Source: Sitta carolinensis (taxonomy: Eukaryota > Chordata > Aves > Passeriformes > Sittidae). From it: a DNA stretch of 64,000 bases. The stretch lies in assembly GCA_032173965.1 (NCBI GenBank), contig CM063298.1:6431001-6495000 (forward strand). Reading direction: 5' to 3'. Within the stretch, counting starts at the first letter, position 1; the number at the start of each line of letters is the position of its first letter. The translations under genes were made by a program, and so were the position numbers. Positions 11,901 to 24,420 of this stretch are shown here, one piece after another. The notes beneath the pieces were generated by a model, which ran no database searches, was not told where the DNA came from, and saw nothing but the letters and a program-made list of their open reading frames with translations.

Positions 11901-13687
11901 TTTCTACCCTGCCTAGGCCTTCCACTCAGCCCATTCCCATTTATCTAGAGACACTGAGCAAAGGATGCTCATGTGCCGACTGTGAGAGACAGAGAAATCA
12001 TGGCACAGGGCAGGAGCCCTGGGGGAACCCTCCTAGAGAAGCAGAGCATCCCACTCTGAAGCACAGCACAACCCTCACGAGCAGACCCCACACTGCCAAA
12101 CCCACAGGGTCATCACTAAGAAGTCCCAAAAGGCAAATAGGAATGGGGTCATTCTACAGCACCTTCCATCCACCCTCTTTCACCAAGCAGGGAGATGTGC
12201 CCACTGCACTGAGACAAACACCTTCCAAGGCCCCTAGAGAAGCTCAGGCTCTGGGGTTTGTCCATTTGCACTCCCCAAATGGGCAGTGTGGGGCTTGAGG
12301 GAGGAAAAAGGGTGACAGGAGGAGAAGCAGAGTCCTGGTTGCTGTGGGTCCAAGAGGAGCCAAAAGCATCTGGCTCTTGGCCACATCTGCTGCAGCTGCA
12401 CCCTTCATATCCCCAGCACAGTATTTTGATTGCAAAAGGGTATAAGCTCAACGTCCCTGAGGAGACCTGGTGAAGCCTTACAAAAAGCTCAGAGGACAAA
12501 TCCAAGGACAAACCCAGAATAATTTTAAGCCTATGAAACAAGAAGGGCTGGAGCGCCCCTTATCATCACTTCTGAAGGGTCCAAATGGCTTAAAGCAGAG
12601 CTGGGGGACACACACCCCATGTCTCCACACCTTCTCCTTTCCCTTTTACTGCTGTCCTGACCTGAGGACACTGGCCTGAGAGGTCCCCAGGAGTTTCTGA
12701 GGGCAATGCCTGAGAGTAGCTGAGGGAGAGCCTCCTTTGAGGAAACCTTTCCCTGGGAGCTGTGCTTGACCAGGGGAGAACCAAGTCCTTCCTTTTTACT
12801 TGGTTGGCATTTGCCAGTGCTAGGTACAACTTTCTGTTCTGAGTGTTGCTGGACAAATACAGCTTTGGGGAGACTCAAACCACCCACCAATTTTTGTGTA
12901 TGTTTTCTTACTCGGCTGCAAGTTGCAGGAAGAAGAGTATTAAAGAAACTATGTTTACAAAGTCTGAACATGATGATGATTTTCCAAATGGCCTGTTAAA
13001 GTGTTTCATTTAGAAACTGAGCCAATGTTTCCTTTCTAAAAGAAAAAAAAATAATCAATGTAAAATATAGCTTTTTGTTGCAGGTTAAGTACTAATTAGA
13101 CTGGAACCATCTTACACACTTTGGGTTTTGAAGTCTGTGATCAATAAAAACAAGAAAAATAGTGGTTTTCAGTGAAAGCAATACAGAGCTTTCACAAAGG
13201 GGATGAGTGGCAACGAGGGAATTCTGCAGGTGGGGAAGTGGAGGTTAAGGCTACCCCAGCCCACAATCCCTGCCTTTTTCCCTGCATGGAAGAGGCTGCA
13301 GCCAGCCCATGACTGCCCTGGGAGATGCTGGTGCATGTGACTCTGGTTTTGAGGTGTCTACAAGGAACACTCTTATCTGTGGGAACGGAAAAATCCTGAC
13401 GCCACGTCAAAATTCTGCAGTGACTAAAATCCATCCCAGGCTTATGTGGAACAACCAGGAGCAGGAAGCTGGTGTCCTCAGGGCTGAGCCATTTTGGGCA
13501 GTGGGAGCTGGAGCAGTCTGGGGGGCTCAGCAGGGTTGGGTGTTTAGTCTAACTGAACCCTGCAGGCAAATCCATGGCAGGAACTCATGGATTAGCATCT
13601 TGCTGGCAGATAAGGAGGGAGGTGGTAGAGGAAGGAAGAATCAGGAGGCTAGGGTTGGGATGGTGCTCAGTACCATCTGCACTCAGT

Positions 13688-13711
13688 ATCACATCTGCAC
13701 TCAGATGTGAT
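13688..13711. repeat. Perfect 10-bp inverted repeat with 4-nt loop
   Basis: ATCACATCTG, then CACT, then CAGATGTGAT. Each arm carries the E-box CATCTG/CAGATG. The segment CATCTGCACTCAG also occurs just upstream as a direct repeat (near 13674). Confidence 0.9.
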
Positions 13712-16254
13712 GTCCTATACAATGCCACATCCCACTGCCCAAAAAACAAAGGTAGACATGGAGGGAAGGTGTACAGCCCCAAGAAGCAGCAGGGGATCCA
13801 CTGCAGGGTTTGCACAATGGATGTTAGATAAAATATCTCAAGTCTTAGAAAAGATAACAAAAGCAGCTATTTTGTAAAAGTTAAAAATTACATCCTATGG
13901 AATCTGCTTGCAGGGATAGCGCTGCCCCTTGTTTCCTCTCCCCAGGCAAGGACAGCAGACAGAGAGTGGCATAGAGTCAACCATGTCCTCCACTCCTGCA
14001 ATTCCCTCCCAGCAACCTGCTTGCTGCTAGTGGTAGCCCAAGTGTGATTCTGGTATTCCTAGGGGAAACAGACCAGTCCAGCTTCCCCTCCTGGCAAGGG
14101 AAGCCAAGGAGGAGGATAAAGCCTGGCTGGCAGCAGGGGCAGCTTCCCACCTTCCCAGCAGTCAAGATGCAGGCAGCGCTTCAGAGCTTCCTGGGGGTTT
14201 GGGGCATTGCACCAGTTTGATTCTTTCAGCTTCATGACAGCGTGTTGATGTCTCCTTGCAAAGATGGGAAGTGGGAACAGACAGGGAGTGGGGCAAGCAC
14301 AGAGCTGGCTGCCTGGGGTGGCAGGAAAGGAGACAAGATGGGACATGGTACCAGGGATGCTCATCCTACTCCCAGCACTTGAAGATCCCTCTGGGTATCC
14401 CAAGGTGCTACTGCCACAGGGAGGGGTCTTTTCTTCCCAAAGGTCAGGTAGATAAGCTTGCCAGGGTGCAGGGATATGCACCCAAGTGGAGTAGCACCCA
14501 TGGGGCTGAGGGGTGCAGGAGACTCTGAGGGAGAACCATTCCAGTGCTGCCACCCCACAGTGTCACTGGGAGAGATCTGGCTAGTGCCCTCCTGCTGGCA
14601 TGACTCAAGTAGGAATTTATTAAACACAAAATACCCTATTTAGTTAGTGTCAGGCTTCAACAGCAGCTAACAATAGCCAGGAAGCCTCAGCGAGAGGATG
14701 GCACATCATCTGTAATGCCTTGAAAGGGCTCTAGCATCATCCAGGGACCAGCTCTGACCTCTATGGCTCCTCCTGTGCTGGCAGCCCTGACAGTGTGGCA
14801 TCACAGAGACAAACCTTTACAAAGGGAGAGCAGGGACTGAGCCACTGCCACCTCCTAAAGCTTGTCACCTGTGTCAAAACTTGGCATTTAAAATGGATTT
14901 ATTTCTATTCATTCATTCCTGCAGAATAAGCCCCAGTGCCTGCTGGGTGCCCACTGCCCTGGGAGCTTCTTGGTGTAGGAGAGAAATCAGGCAGAGAGAC
15001 CCTGGCAGCTGCAAAGGCTCCATTTCCACATCCCTTCCACAGCTCATTTTTACTGAGATAGCTGGGAACAAGATCAGTTTGAGCACATTTGGGTGGAAAT
15101 TGTCACTTTGGGGGCATTTATCCTTACAAGGGGGACTGGGCACCTTTGGTGCAGATGTCCTGACCCTCATCATCAGCATTGGCTGGGCTGGGACATTGAT
15201 GAAAAGCATTCTTTATACTAAGCCTCCAGTAAGAAGCAATTTATCCTTTCCTCTCCAAAACCTTTACTAGACCCTGCTTCTGCAGTGGGATCTGGCCCTG
15301 CATATTTCTGGGTCCTGGAACAGTCCCAGGCTACTTTGGGTAAGCCTCACTCAAGGCATTTGGTCACTTCAGGAACCTAAAACCAAATGATTTCTAATGC
15401 TTTTGATCTCCCAAAAAGCTTCATGAAAAAATATACACAACTCCCCAGGTTTCCAATCTCCAGCACACCATCAGAGCCTCACTCTGGCTTAGGAAAAGCA
15501 ACAAGGACAACTTTTGGTAACCCAAAATATCCTTAGAGCTGTTCAGTTCACTGGGAGCCCAAGGCCAGCACCACTTGCTTTGGAGCTCACTGGAGACCAA
15601 CCCACAAGAAGTCAAAAGCCACAAGGAGTCCTGATATTCAGGCACTCACAGCCCAGCATATAATCATGCGATCAAGGTAAAAAATGCTGCTCCAACCACC
15701 CACAAGGACTAGCAGGCAGGGAGAGGACACAGTACAAAGTTAGCCCTTTGGTTTGGCACACCAGAAACACAGTGGGCATTCCTAAGTCCAGGTCTGAATT
15801 CAAACCTCAGATTTCTTTTCCATTTTCTTTTTATATTGCCCCCATCCCTGCATGTGACTCATCCTTAGGCGGCATCTTCTGCCAGCACACAGCTCCTGAT
15901 GAGCTGCTATTGATTTACTCCATGTGCGGACAAGCTTATTCGGGAATAAGGGTGCCTTGTTCCCTTTCCAGGATCCGTGTGTCCTCTGGGTGTAGGCAAG
16001 CCCTCCTCAAGCCCCTGCACCTACCAAGGACATGCAGCCCACCACAGCCCACCCCTGGCACCTTCCATACCCCTGCCTCAGACTCTGGGTGTCACTCAGC
16101 AGGTGTGACAGGATGGTTGGGGTTGGGGTGACAGCCCCAGGGAAAAACCCTGCATCCCTGCCTTGCTCCCCCAGCCTAGACACAAACATGGGCTCTCCCA
16201 AAACCTTTCAAAGGGCAGCTCCTCCCAGCCAGCGGAAGGCTGTAATGGGAGCAA

Positions 16255-16700
16255 AGTGCTTTAAAATTTAATGTGGAACAAAAGAATTTCCACAAAATAA
16301 AAATTGCAGTTTCTCTTCCATTAATAAGATATTACAAGCGTCGCTAAAGAGGCTGCAGTCTCCAGCTCCTGTCCTTCACTGTCCTGTTTCCTCCATCACA
16401 GCCTCATTGTCCGCTCCTGCTCCTTGTGCACTTCTAACTCCTGCTCTCTGTGGTGAAAACTCTCTGAAATGGCCAAGAAAGCTCATACTTCCCCATCTCA
16501 GCCCATCACTGGTACCTTTCTCCGATCCCATGTGATTTCATCATCTGCCCTCTAATGCAAAATGGATGTTCTAACTAATAAAGTGAAAAGCAACTAAAAA
16601 GCTGAAAATAAAGCCATCAAGCACGGGACCAATGTATTGGTCTCCTTTCTAGTCCCATTATTGCTTTGAAATGAGCTCTAGATATTACTGCTCCCTCATT
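16255..16700. promoter_or_regulatory. AT-rich patches, possible conserved elements
   Basis: 16255-16350 (AAAATTTAATG, CCATTAATAAG) and 16560-16700 (TCATTAATAGC and others) are AT-rich with homeodomain-like cores. Support is composition and motifs only. Confidence 0.2.
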
Positions 16701-18878
16701 AATAGCTGCTCTGTTTTCCCTCTGAACCCCAGAGACTGGACCCTGATGAATTTTGCAGCCAGAAAAAATGTTTTTTAACCACAACAACAGCAACACAGAC
16801 AGAAATTCAGATCAGAGCATCTCAAAGTGCTAATATTTATCTTTCCTCTGAGCCTGCAATGAGACAAGATATTTTGGCTGAGGAGAGGAGGTGCAGAAGA
16901 AGCATGTGCATGTATGGAACTGAGCGGGACATGGATGCTTTCAGGCACCATCCTGAAATCCATCTACACCTCATAAAATTCTTATTGCTTTTGTCTGTAA
17001 CAAGCGCAGTGACTGCACCAGCCCATACTAAAAATGCTGGAATATTCCGCAGCAGGCACCAGAATGTCACTGTCCGAGCACAGCTCAGGTCCAGGGATGC
17101 TCAGGAGAGAAGCACATATTTGAAGCCTGGGGTATCAAATGCCTCATTTTACAGTGTAGGAGATTTTGGGGAAGATTTTGATCTCCTCTGCAACACTGCA
17201 AAGTGCAACCAAATCGATTCCCTCAGGACTCTGTCCTTCCTTGTGTCCCAGTACAGGGCAGTGTTCTCAAATGTCTCTACTCTTTTTACTGAACACTGAG
17301 CTAGAGAAAAGCAGCCCTGGAGCTTCTCAGGGAGTACTTTCAAGCAGTATGGTCTGGGGAAACAGCTCCAGCGTCCAGCCCCTTCCCTCAGCTGAGGGAC
17401 CCAGTTGCAGTCAGGAGCTGCAAGGTTTCCCTGCTGCATCTCCATCTCTGCCAGCTGAGGAGGGACACAGAAGCACTTCATTTCCCCACAAGCATCACGT
17501 ACTCAGGGGCTGGGGGCTCCAATCACCCCCCCAGCCATTCCCAGTCCTGTGCCTGCTCCGACACTCCTGTTTTGGCTGTGAACAGTTGTTCTGAACGAGC
17601 TCAAAATGCTCCGAGGACAGTGAGCACTGCCAGCAAATACATTAGTGAGAGCAAAGCAGCTGGGGGGAAGGAGATCAGCTCTGTGCATCTTGCCAGGCTG
17701 CTTTTCTCTTGCCTTCCCTCTCAGCAACTGTAAATAAGGAGAACTGAGCTGGACTAGAGGTTACTGTCCCGATCAAGGGGACTTCTGTATGTCCTAATTA
17801 ATTTTCCCCTGATGTGGTCTTTTCCATTTCATCTGTGCCACAACCACAGTTCTTCCTGACCTCAGTGGCACTAAGACAGGAGGTGTGTTTCAGGCACTCT
17901 GAGAAGGAGGTATCTCTAAATGACAAGAAAGCAAAGGCAGGTGGGTTTCCCACAAGAATAGCCACCAGCAAGAGTTGCTTCCCACTGAGCACCAAGAGAG
18001 CCAGGCAGCCCTGCTGACAGTGCCCATGGTGCTGCGGCACAAAGGATCACATCCAGACTGAACAAAATGGGGAGAGAGCAAAAAATCAGGCATGGGGCCA
18101 TCAGGCAGCAAGTAGAAAGCAAAATGCCAAAGCCTGGATGTCTTTCTCCTGCCAGTGCTCCTGGATGCCCAACACCTTGCTCCTGCTGAGGGCAAATATT
18201 CCTGCATTGTGAGTCCCCAGGGCTCTGGCAGGGACGATCAGGCAAGAATCTGCCAGCACCAGCAGTGACCAGAGGAGTCAGATTCATGCTCGAGTCCTGC
18301 CTGTCACACTGTGAGCTCCATCCTGAAGCAATGCAGATTTGGGATGGAGGAGTCTCAGGGGCACCTGACAGTTCTGGACATGCCCAACCCAGCTATCCCT
18401 CTTCAGAGAGAGGTGATTTTGCAGGAGGGCAAAATGAAAATAAAGCAAGCTGTAACATGCAGAGGAGAAGATGCAGGTGCCAGGGCTGGGACCAGCCCTT
18501 AATCAAAGGAAATATTTATTACAATTCTCACTCATCAGACAGACCTTGATCATAAAGAAGGAGTTGGTGTTGTAGACACTTAATTAAATTATCATTTGTT
18601 CTTGCACACAGAGAGGTGCACAAGTGAGCCCAGGGCTGTCCAAGGATGCAAAACACGATGACAGGTATTTTGCCTTCTCTCTCATCATCACCCAGTCAAC
18701 ATCTTCCCAAGGATCTTCACTGCCCCTGCACCACAAGCTGTGGAAAGCATCTTCCCAGCTTGGGCAGGCATTTTGGGAACAGGTCGCACAGGTCAAACAG
18801 GCTCCCAGCACAACCCACCACCCCCATTTGTCCTCAGGTTCAACTTGTTCAGCTTTAGGATCCCAGCTAAGCCCACCT

Positions 18879-18921
18879 AATTCAAAGCTCCACTTCTGCA
18901 AGCAGAATTCAAAGCTCCACT
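18879..18921 (+). repeat. 16-bp direct repeat, 27-bp period
   Basis: AATTCAAAGCTCCACT occurs at 18879-18894 and again, unchanged, at 18906-18921. This is a recent local duplication. Confidence 0.9.
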
Positions 18922-21900
18922 CCGCTGCTCATTCCTGGTGATTGACCCTGGAGACCCAGCAGACTGCTCAGCTGGGAAAGAGAGATCACATTTTCCATTC
19001 AAGAGATTTTGGGTTATATTTGGTCAGGAGGAGCAGGATGGGAGCTGAGACGAGCAGCCTCAGCCCCACCACCACTGCAGAGGTGGGAAATGGTCCATGC
19101 ATTGCATCCCTGTGCAATTCCCCACAGCAGGACTAGCTCAGCTGCTCAGGATAGTGCAGGTCCTTCACTCATCTCCTTCTTTTCTTCCACCATCTGCACT
19201 ATTTATTACAAAATAAATGTCAGAGGTTGGGTGTAATAGCAGGGCTGAAAAGCCTGGATTGCTTTTGTTTCCTAGACCCAGAGGGATCTCGTCCCTGTCC
19301 CCAAGAGCCACCAAGTGATCTGAACTCACATGGCTACAATGAGGCTGCTCCAAACAGAAATTCTCTATTTTCCTCTTAAGTTCAAAGAAATTCAGATAGA
19401 TTCCTTCTCATTAGTTTCATCTTCTCCTAAATCTGATCAAGGCTTGTGGTGATAGTGCCAAATTAAGGAAAGGAGGCTCTCTTTACAGACCCAGACCACC
19501 TTTGCAGACCTACGGACCCTGACTTGTTGCAGGTTTCACCCTGGAGACTTGACCAGCAGTCTATTAAAATCAGGTCATTTTTTTAGGTACTTAGATCTGG
19601 ACTTCAAATAGCTAAAATTAGTCAGAAAAGTTGCACTTTTCAGGCTTTCCATCCCATGTCTCAGTTTCTAAAACCAGGGAAGAGAAGAACAATTATTTCT
19701 CTCCAACCCTTTCGAAAGCACTTTGAGATCTTCAGATGACAGTGCGATTTGGAGCAGACATATTCATTATTCTTCCCCTCCATGGAGCAGTGTTAAAGCT
19801 TTCTCCATATAAAGTCATTTTCTAAATTAGGTAAAGATGGTGAGTTTTGCGCTGAGCACATGTGGATATTTTTATAAAATGTTTAAAACTTCTTGTCTGA
19901 CTTTTCCTTCTTTTGAAGGACAATGTACCAAATTAAACCCTTCTGTGACCCCGTTTCATTTCACCCTGGAGGAGTTCTCAGCAAGACTTTGCCAAAAAGT
20001 AACATTAGTGAGTTCTCTTCCTCACAGGTCACAAATGGCAAAGTTTGGCCTCCTGTGCTGTTTGAACTTAGTGGGAAGAAAGGGGCCATGAAGCTCTGGG
20101 ACAGCCCCCACAGGGTTTAACACATTGCTTTTGCTATCCAGAACCAGACAGGTGAGTCCACATGAATCCCACAGGAGCTGCTGTCACAAATGGAGCCTCC
20201 AGCTCATCTCCAGTTTCCATCCCTGCCTTGTTCTGCTCAGCTAGAAATTCTGCCAAAGCAGCTCTGTGGCCGCTGTCTTCCCTTCTCAAAATGTGCACCC
20301 TGGTAGAATAACCTGTGGTGGGTCCCAGGCCAGAGAGAAAATACTCTCCTCACTCAGGTGGGCAGGACTGGGTGTCCCCAGCTACCCTAAGTCCAGAGCT
20401 GGGGAAAGGCACCCTCCTGCAGAGGGTGTGACCCTGAGAGTAACCTTCAAAGTTCCCCCTTGAAGAGGGGATTTTTTCCCCTACTAATGGAGGGTTGTAT
20501 TGCTGGTAGTGATGCAGAGATGGGATAGATCAGCCCTTTACATCTAGTCCTTCACTGGAAAATTCACCCCTTATAGGGAGCCTGGCTGGGGACACACTCC
20601 CTGGCTCTGAGGCAAAGGTGCAGGGGAGCCTGGCTCCCCACATGGCTCTGAATCAGGAAAACAAGATACCGTTGGATCCAAGGAGATAGGCACAAAGCCA
20701 GGAGGACAGAAATGAAAAGGGGAAGTGACACCACACCTGCCAGGGAGCTATTCCTGCCAGGTGCTCCCCATGGCCCGCTGGCTGCACCCGGGCTACAGAG
20801 CACAGATGGATACTAAGCCCAGATAGCAAACACAGGAAAGGTCACCCCTGCTCAGTCCAGCAAGCTGGAGCAAAACTGGCACTGTGTCAACAGGGAAAAG
20901 GTTTGAGCTGAAGCAAAATAAAACATCGATGCCAAGAAACGTGCCTGCACAGGGGTCTGGGAAGATTCGGTGTCTCAGCAAGCAGTGGGCTGGAAGGGGG
21001 GTCACAGGGGACACTGTGTCACCAACCAACTTCAGGCTTTAGGTAGCAAAACCCTTTGGCTCTCCCTGTGCAAGGATGCTGTACCAGGGACATGAAGGGG
21101 AGTACCCGACTCCCACCCTACATCCCACCCATGACTGGCAGTGAGAGGAGCTGGAAATGCCAGAGAAGACTCCCCCAGGAAGTCTTTGAAAGGGGGACTT
21201 GCAAATGCCAGGAATGGGGCAGCCAGTGGCTCAGGATGTGCCTGGCTGGCAACAGAGAGGTCGGAAGCAGGGACTGGGAACCCCTCTGACCCCAGGGGAA
21301 CAAACAGCTGTAGTAACAATCACATGACTGGGGATGTACAGGAGCTGTGACCACACACTGTCCCCTCCCCATAGCCACCATGACCACAGAGCAGAACCCC
21401 AGTCAGCTCAGCCCTGCATCGCCACTTGGCTCAGCACAATTCTTGGGCTTCCCACGGTGCCCCCACTCTCTTTGGGAATAGACATGATTTCTGCAGACAC
21501 GAAACGGGACCCAACACACTGGGTTGAGGAAGGAAAGGACTGTGGATCCCCAAGGGACACAGCATGGGGTCATCAGGGATAGAGTATGGCCAGCACAAGC
21601 CCTGACATTGTATACCAAAGTAAAAGTTTCTTATCCTCCAAAACAATTTCCTGAGCTCAAATTTCTGTTATTTTTAACCTCACTGCTGCATTATAAATAA
21701 CCGTTGGGTCCAGAGCTTGCCTCCCAAGCCAGCCACTGTGGGTTCCTACTCCAGCTGGGGCAAACTTTATGGCTTTAGTTTTCCAAGAGCTGATGCAAAC
21801 ACTTGGAGGAGAGCCAGAGAAAGGCCTGACCTGCAGGGAGAGGCCAAGGGAACCAGAGCTGCCCTCTGGAGTTGCAGGGTCAGGAGGAGTTGAGACCATC

Positions 21901-22645
21901 CCTAGCAGGAGGGGAATGGGGTCACTGGGAATTATCCATATGCGGGTGGGAGAGTGGGTCCAGTGAGGGGATGTTTCCCAGGAAAGTCAGGCTTCTCTCA
22001 TGGAGAGCATCCCAAAAACCTCTTGATGCATTCACATGCAAAACTTGGGTTTTCTCCCCCAAATTTACCACCTTTTCAGGTCCAGCACCCAGTCAGCAAC
22101 CCAGCTCCCTGGAGAGGGAGTTGACATGAAACAGTTTGGGTGCAGTTGAGCCCCAGAGATTTGTGGGTCTCCATGTCACATCCCTGAGCAGAGCTTCTCA
22201 GGGTCAGTGTGACACAGGGGCTGGGCACCAGACCAGTGAGAAGAGAGGATGGGGGTAGCGTGAGATATGCTCACCCTTGGGGATAGTCCAGCCCACTCCA
22301 AAGGACACACTTAGGGGACAGCATCTTCCCCAGACCCTGCCAGCATGCAGAGAAAGATGGGCAAGGGCTGCTCAGCTATTTGTCAGAACCTCTTCCCCCT
22401 CCAGCACCTGCAGCTGGGTGTGAGCTGAGCTCCCCAGGGCAGGGAAGACCAGAGAGGCTGCAAAGGGGGGCTGGTTCCCACTGCCATCTTCCCATTCCCT
22501 ATTTGTGTAGCAAAGGTTACTCCAGCATCCTGGGCAATTGTTCTCACAGTCTGCAAGAAGGAGATTAAAACCTCCCCGTTTGGCAGACACGAGCAGCAAA
22601 GGAATAATAAAAAAGGGAAAAAAACCCAAACCAAACCAACAATAA

Positions 22646-22646
<1 letters not shown>

Positions 22647-22691
<45 letters not shown>
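22647..22691 (+). repeat. A45 homopolymer
   Basis: Forty-five A residues preceded by an A-rich degenerate stretch (AAACC units from about 22610). In the CACNA1G pre-mRNA it would be U45. The length is likely variable and prone to assembly error. Confidence 0.95.
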
Positions 22692-22693
<2 letters not shown>

Positions 22694-24029
22694 CCAGCAT
22701 CAGGAAGAAAATATTCAAGCTGTTCCAAGGCACAGAGTCCAGCTCTCAGCACAGTCCCCATGGCACTGTGGCTGCATCCCTCCCAGTCCAGGGAGTCCCC
22801 ACACAGGCAGGCTGGAGGAGAGGCAGACTTTTTGTTAGCAGCTCAGAAATTTTTCCTAGTGGAAGTTTCCCCAAAGTGCAGGGAATTTCGCCCTGAGCTG
22901 TTTACTTTCTGTATTTTTGCAGATTCCACTTGTGGTTCAGAGGAATTCAGGCACAATTGGAGCCACTGCCGTTCACTTGCCAAAGCCCAGCACAGCCATA
23001 CCAGGACCCTTGGCCAGGAACACCTGCCCTAAAACCCCACAGGGTAAAAGGGCTCTACCCTGCACCTCTTTGCACCAGGGTGATGGTTAATGCTAAGAGC
23101 TTGTAGAGGACAGACTCCCACTGACAATCCCAGATGTGTATCCCAGAGCCATCTTGGCAGGGGGAACAACCTCCCATTCCTTCCAGATGCTTTCTTGCAC
23201 TGGGAAGATGAGGGTCAGATGAGGTGCTGTTAGGTAACAACCCCTTCAGCAATCCCATCCTCTTACAGCCCTTTGTCCCCTGCCTCAAGGTGAGAGTGCC
23301 CCATGCCAGTGCTCAGGAAGCAGCTTGGCTGCTTCACTCCCAGCTTTCAGTGGGGTTTTCTCCACATCTGGCACCTTTCCCTTCCACACTGTGCTCCCAG
23401 GGATGCCTTTGGAGGTGGCAGGACAGCTTGTGCTTCCCACAGGGTGGAAAGAGGCTACTCCTCTCTACAGACACCTGTGCTCTGAGCAGGGATTTTTGAA
23501 GATGGCCTCAAACCTGAGGGCTGGGATGCAGCATCCTCCTGGGTTATTGTTTCTGCTGGACCCCCTACTCAGCGGGCAGTCCCTGCCTTGCGCACCAGAC
23601 TTGCATCAGGGACTCTGCCCTGCAATGCAGCCCAAAATAGACAGGTCCAGAACCTGTGCACTTCCCAGATACTGTACCCAAGGCGGGCAAAGCAGAACAG
23701 AACCCCAGCTGGCCTTGGTCTTTCTCTGGGAAGTCATTTGAGCAAATCCCACAGGCACTAGAGAGGGTGGACCTGAACCCAAGCCCTGGAAAAGGAATCA
23801 AGAATAGGGTGCCTGGGATGGTTTGCACCCCAGCACAGCACATTTGGACTGAGAGGAAGATTTTTGAGAGGAAGAAGTCTGGAGAAGAGCAGCTCCAGCA
23901 TTGCCTGCCCCATCCCACAGTGCTGAGAATGAGAGAGCAGCAACCGCTAGCAAAACCAGTCAAGGAGAGCCAGACAGAAACCTTCACTCCACTCTGTTCC
24001 CTCTGCCTGCTCTTCCCTTACTTCCCACG

Positions 24030-24420
24030 GGATCCTCCCATCCGCGGGAGCAGCAGCGGTGAGAAAAATCAGGGATTGGCTGCAGAAAACAAATCATGAA
24101 TTAAAAAAGACTGCAGCTGCTCATGGCAAAGCCCCGGTTCTCAGAGCAGCATCCCACCCTGCCGGGGGTCAGCCACCCCCGGAGCGAGCTACGTGCCCAA
24201 ATCAAAGGCAGGCACAATCAGAGGGATCCAAGTAACACATGCAAATGGACGATTTGCAAATAAACAGAGCGAGACAGCGGAAACGGCAGGGGAAGGAATG
24301 CTCTTCGTTTCAGAAGGTTGGGATCTGCTGGTGGGCAGCCCAGGGAAGGAATGCACTGACGTCTGTCCAGCTAATAAATTAGCGAGCTGAATAATTCATG
24401 GTGAATTATTCGCCTGGTTT
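24030..24420. promoter_or_regulatory. Candidate intronic enhancer with octamer and homeodomain palindromes
   Basis: Seen directly: octamer ATGCAAAT at 24239-24246; ATTTGCAAAT at 24252-24261 running into TAAACA (forkhead-like); ATCAAAG (TCF/SOX-like) near 24201; inverted GCTAAT/ATTAGC around AA at 24370-24383; and a perfect 10-bp inverted repeat GAATAATTCA / TGAATTATTC with a 3-nt centre at 24389-24411. Such clustering of developmental factor sites is typical of conserved enhancers. Function and conservation are inferred. Confidence 0.4.

Larger units (their letters stand above)
6331..13680. other. Intron 1 segment with simple sequence only
   Basis: Holds a polypyrimidine stretch near 6605-6677, an A16 run, a 9-bp-arm palindrome at 9012-9031 and a short AT palindrome at 9808-9821. 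No exon or transposon recognised. Open frames here look like chance frames. Confidence 0.6.
13712..24029. other. Intron 1 segment, mostly unremarkable
   Basis: Contains two AT-rich patches (16255-16350 and 16560-16700), a small duplication at 18879-18921 and a long A tract at 22647-22691. No exon or transposon family recognised. Confidence 0.6.
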
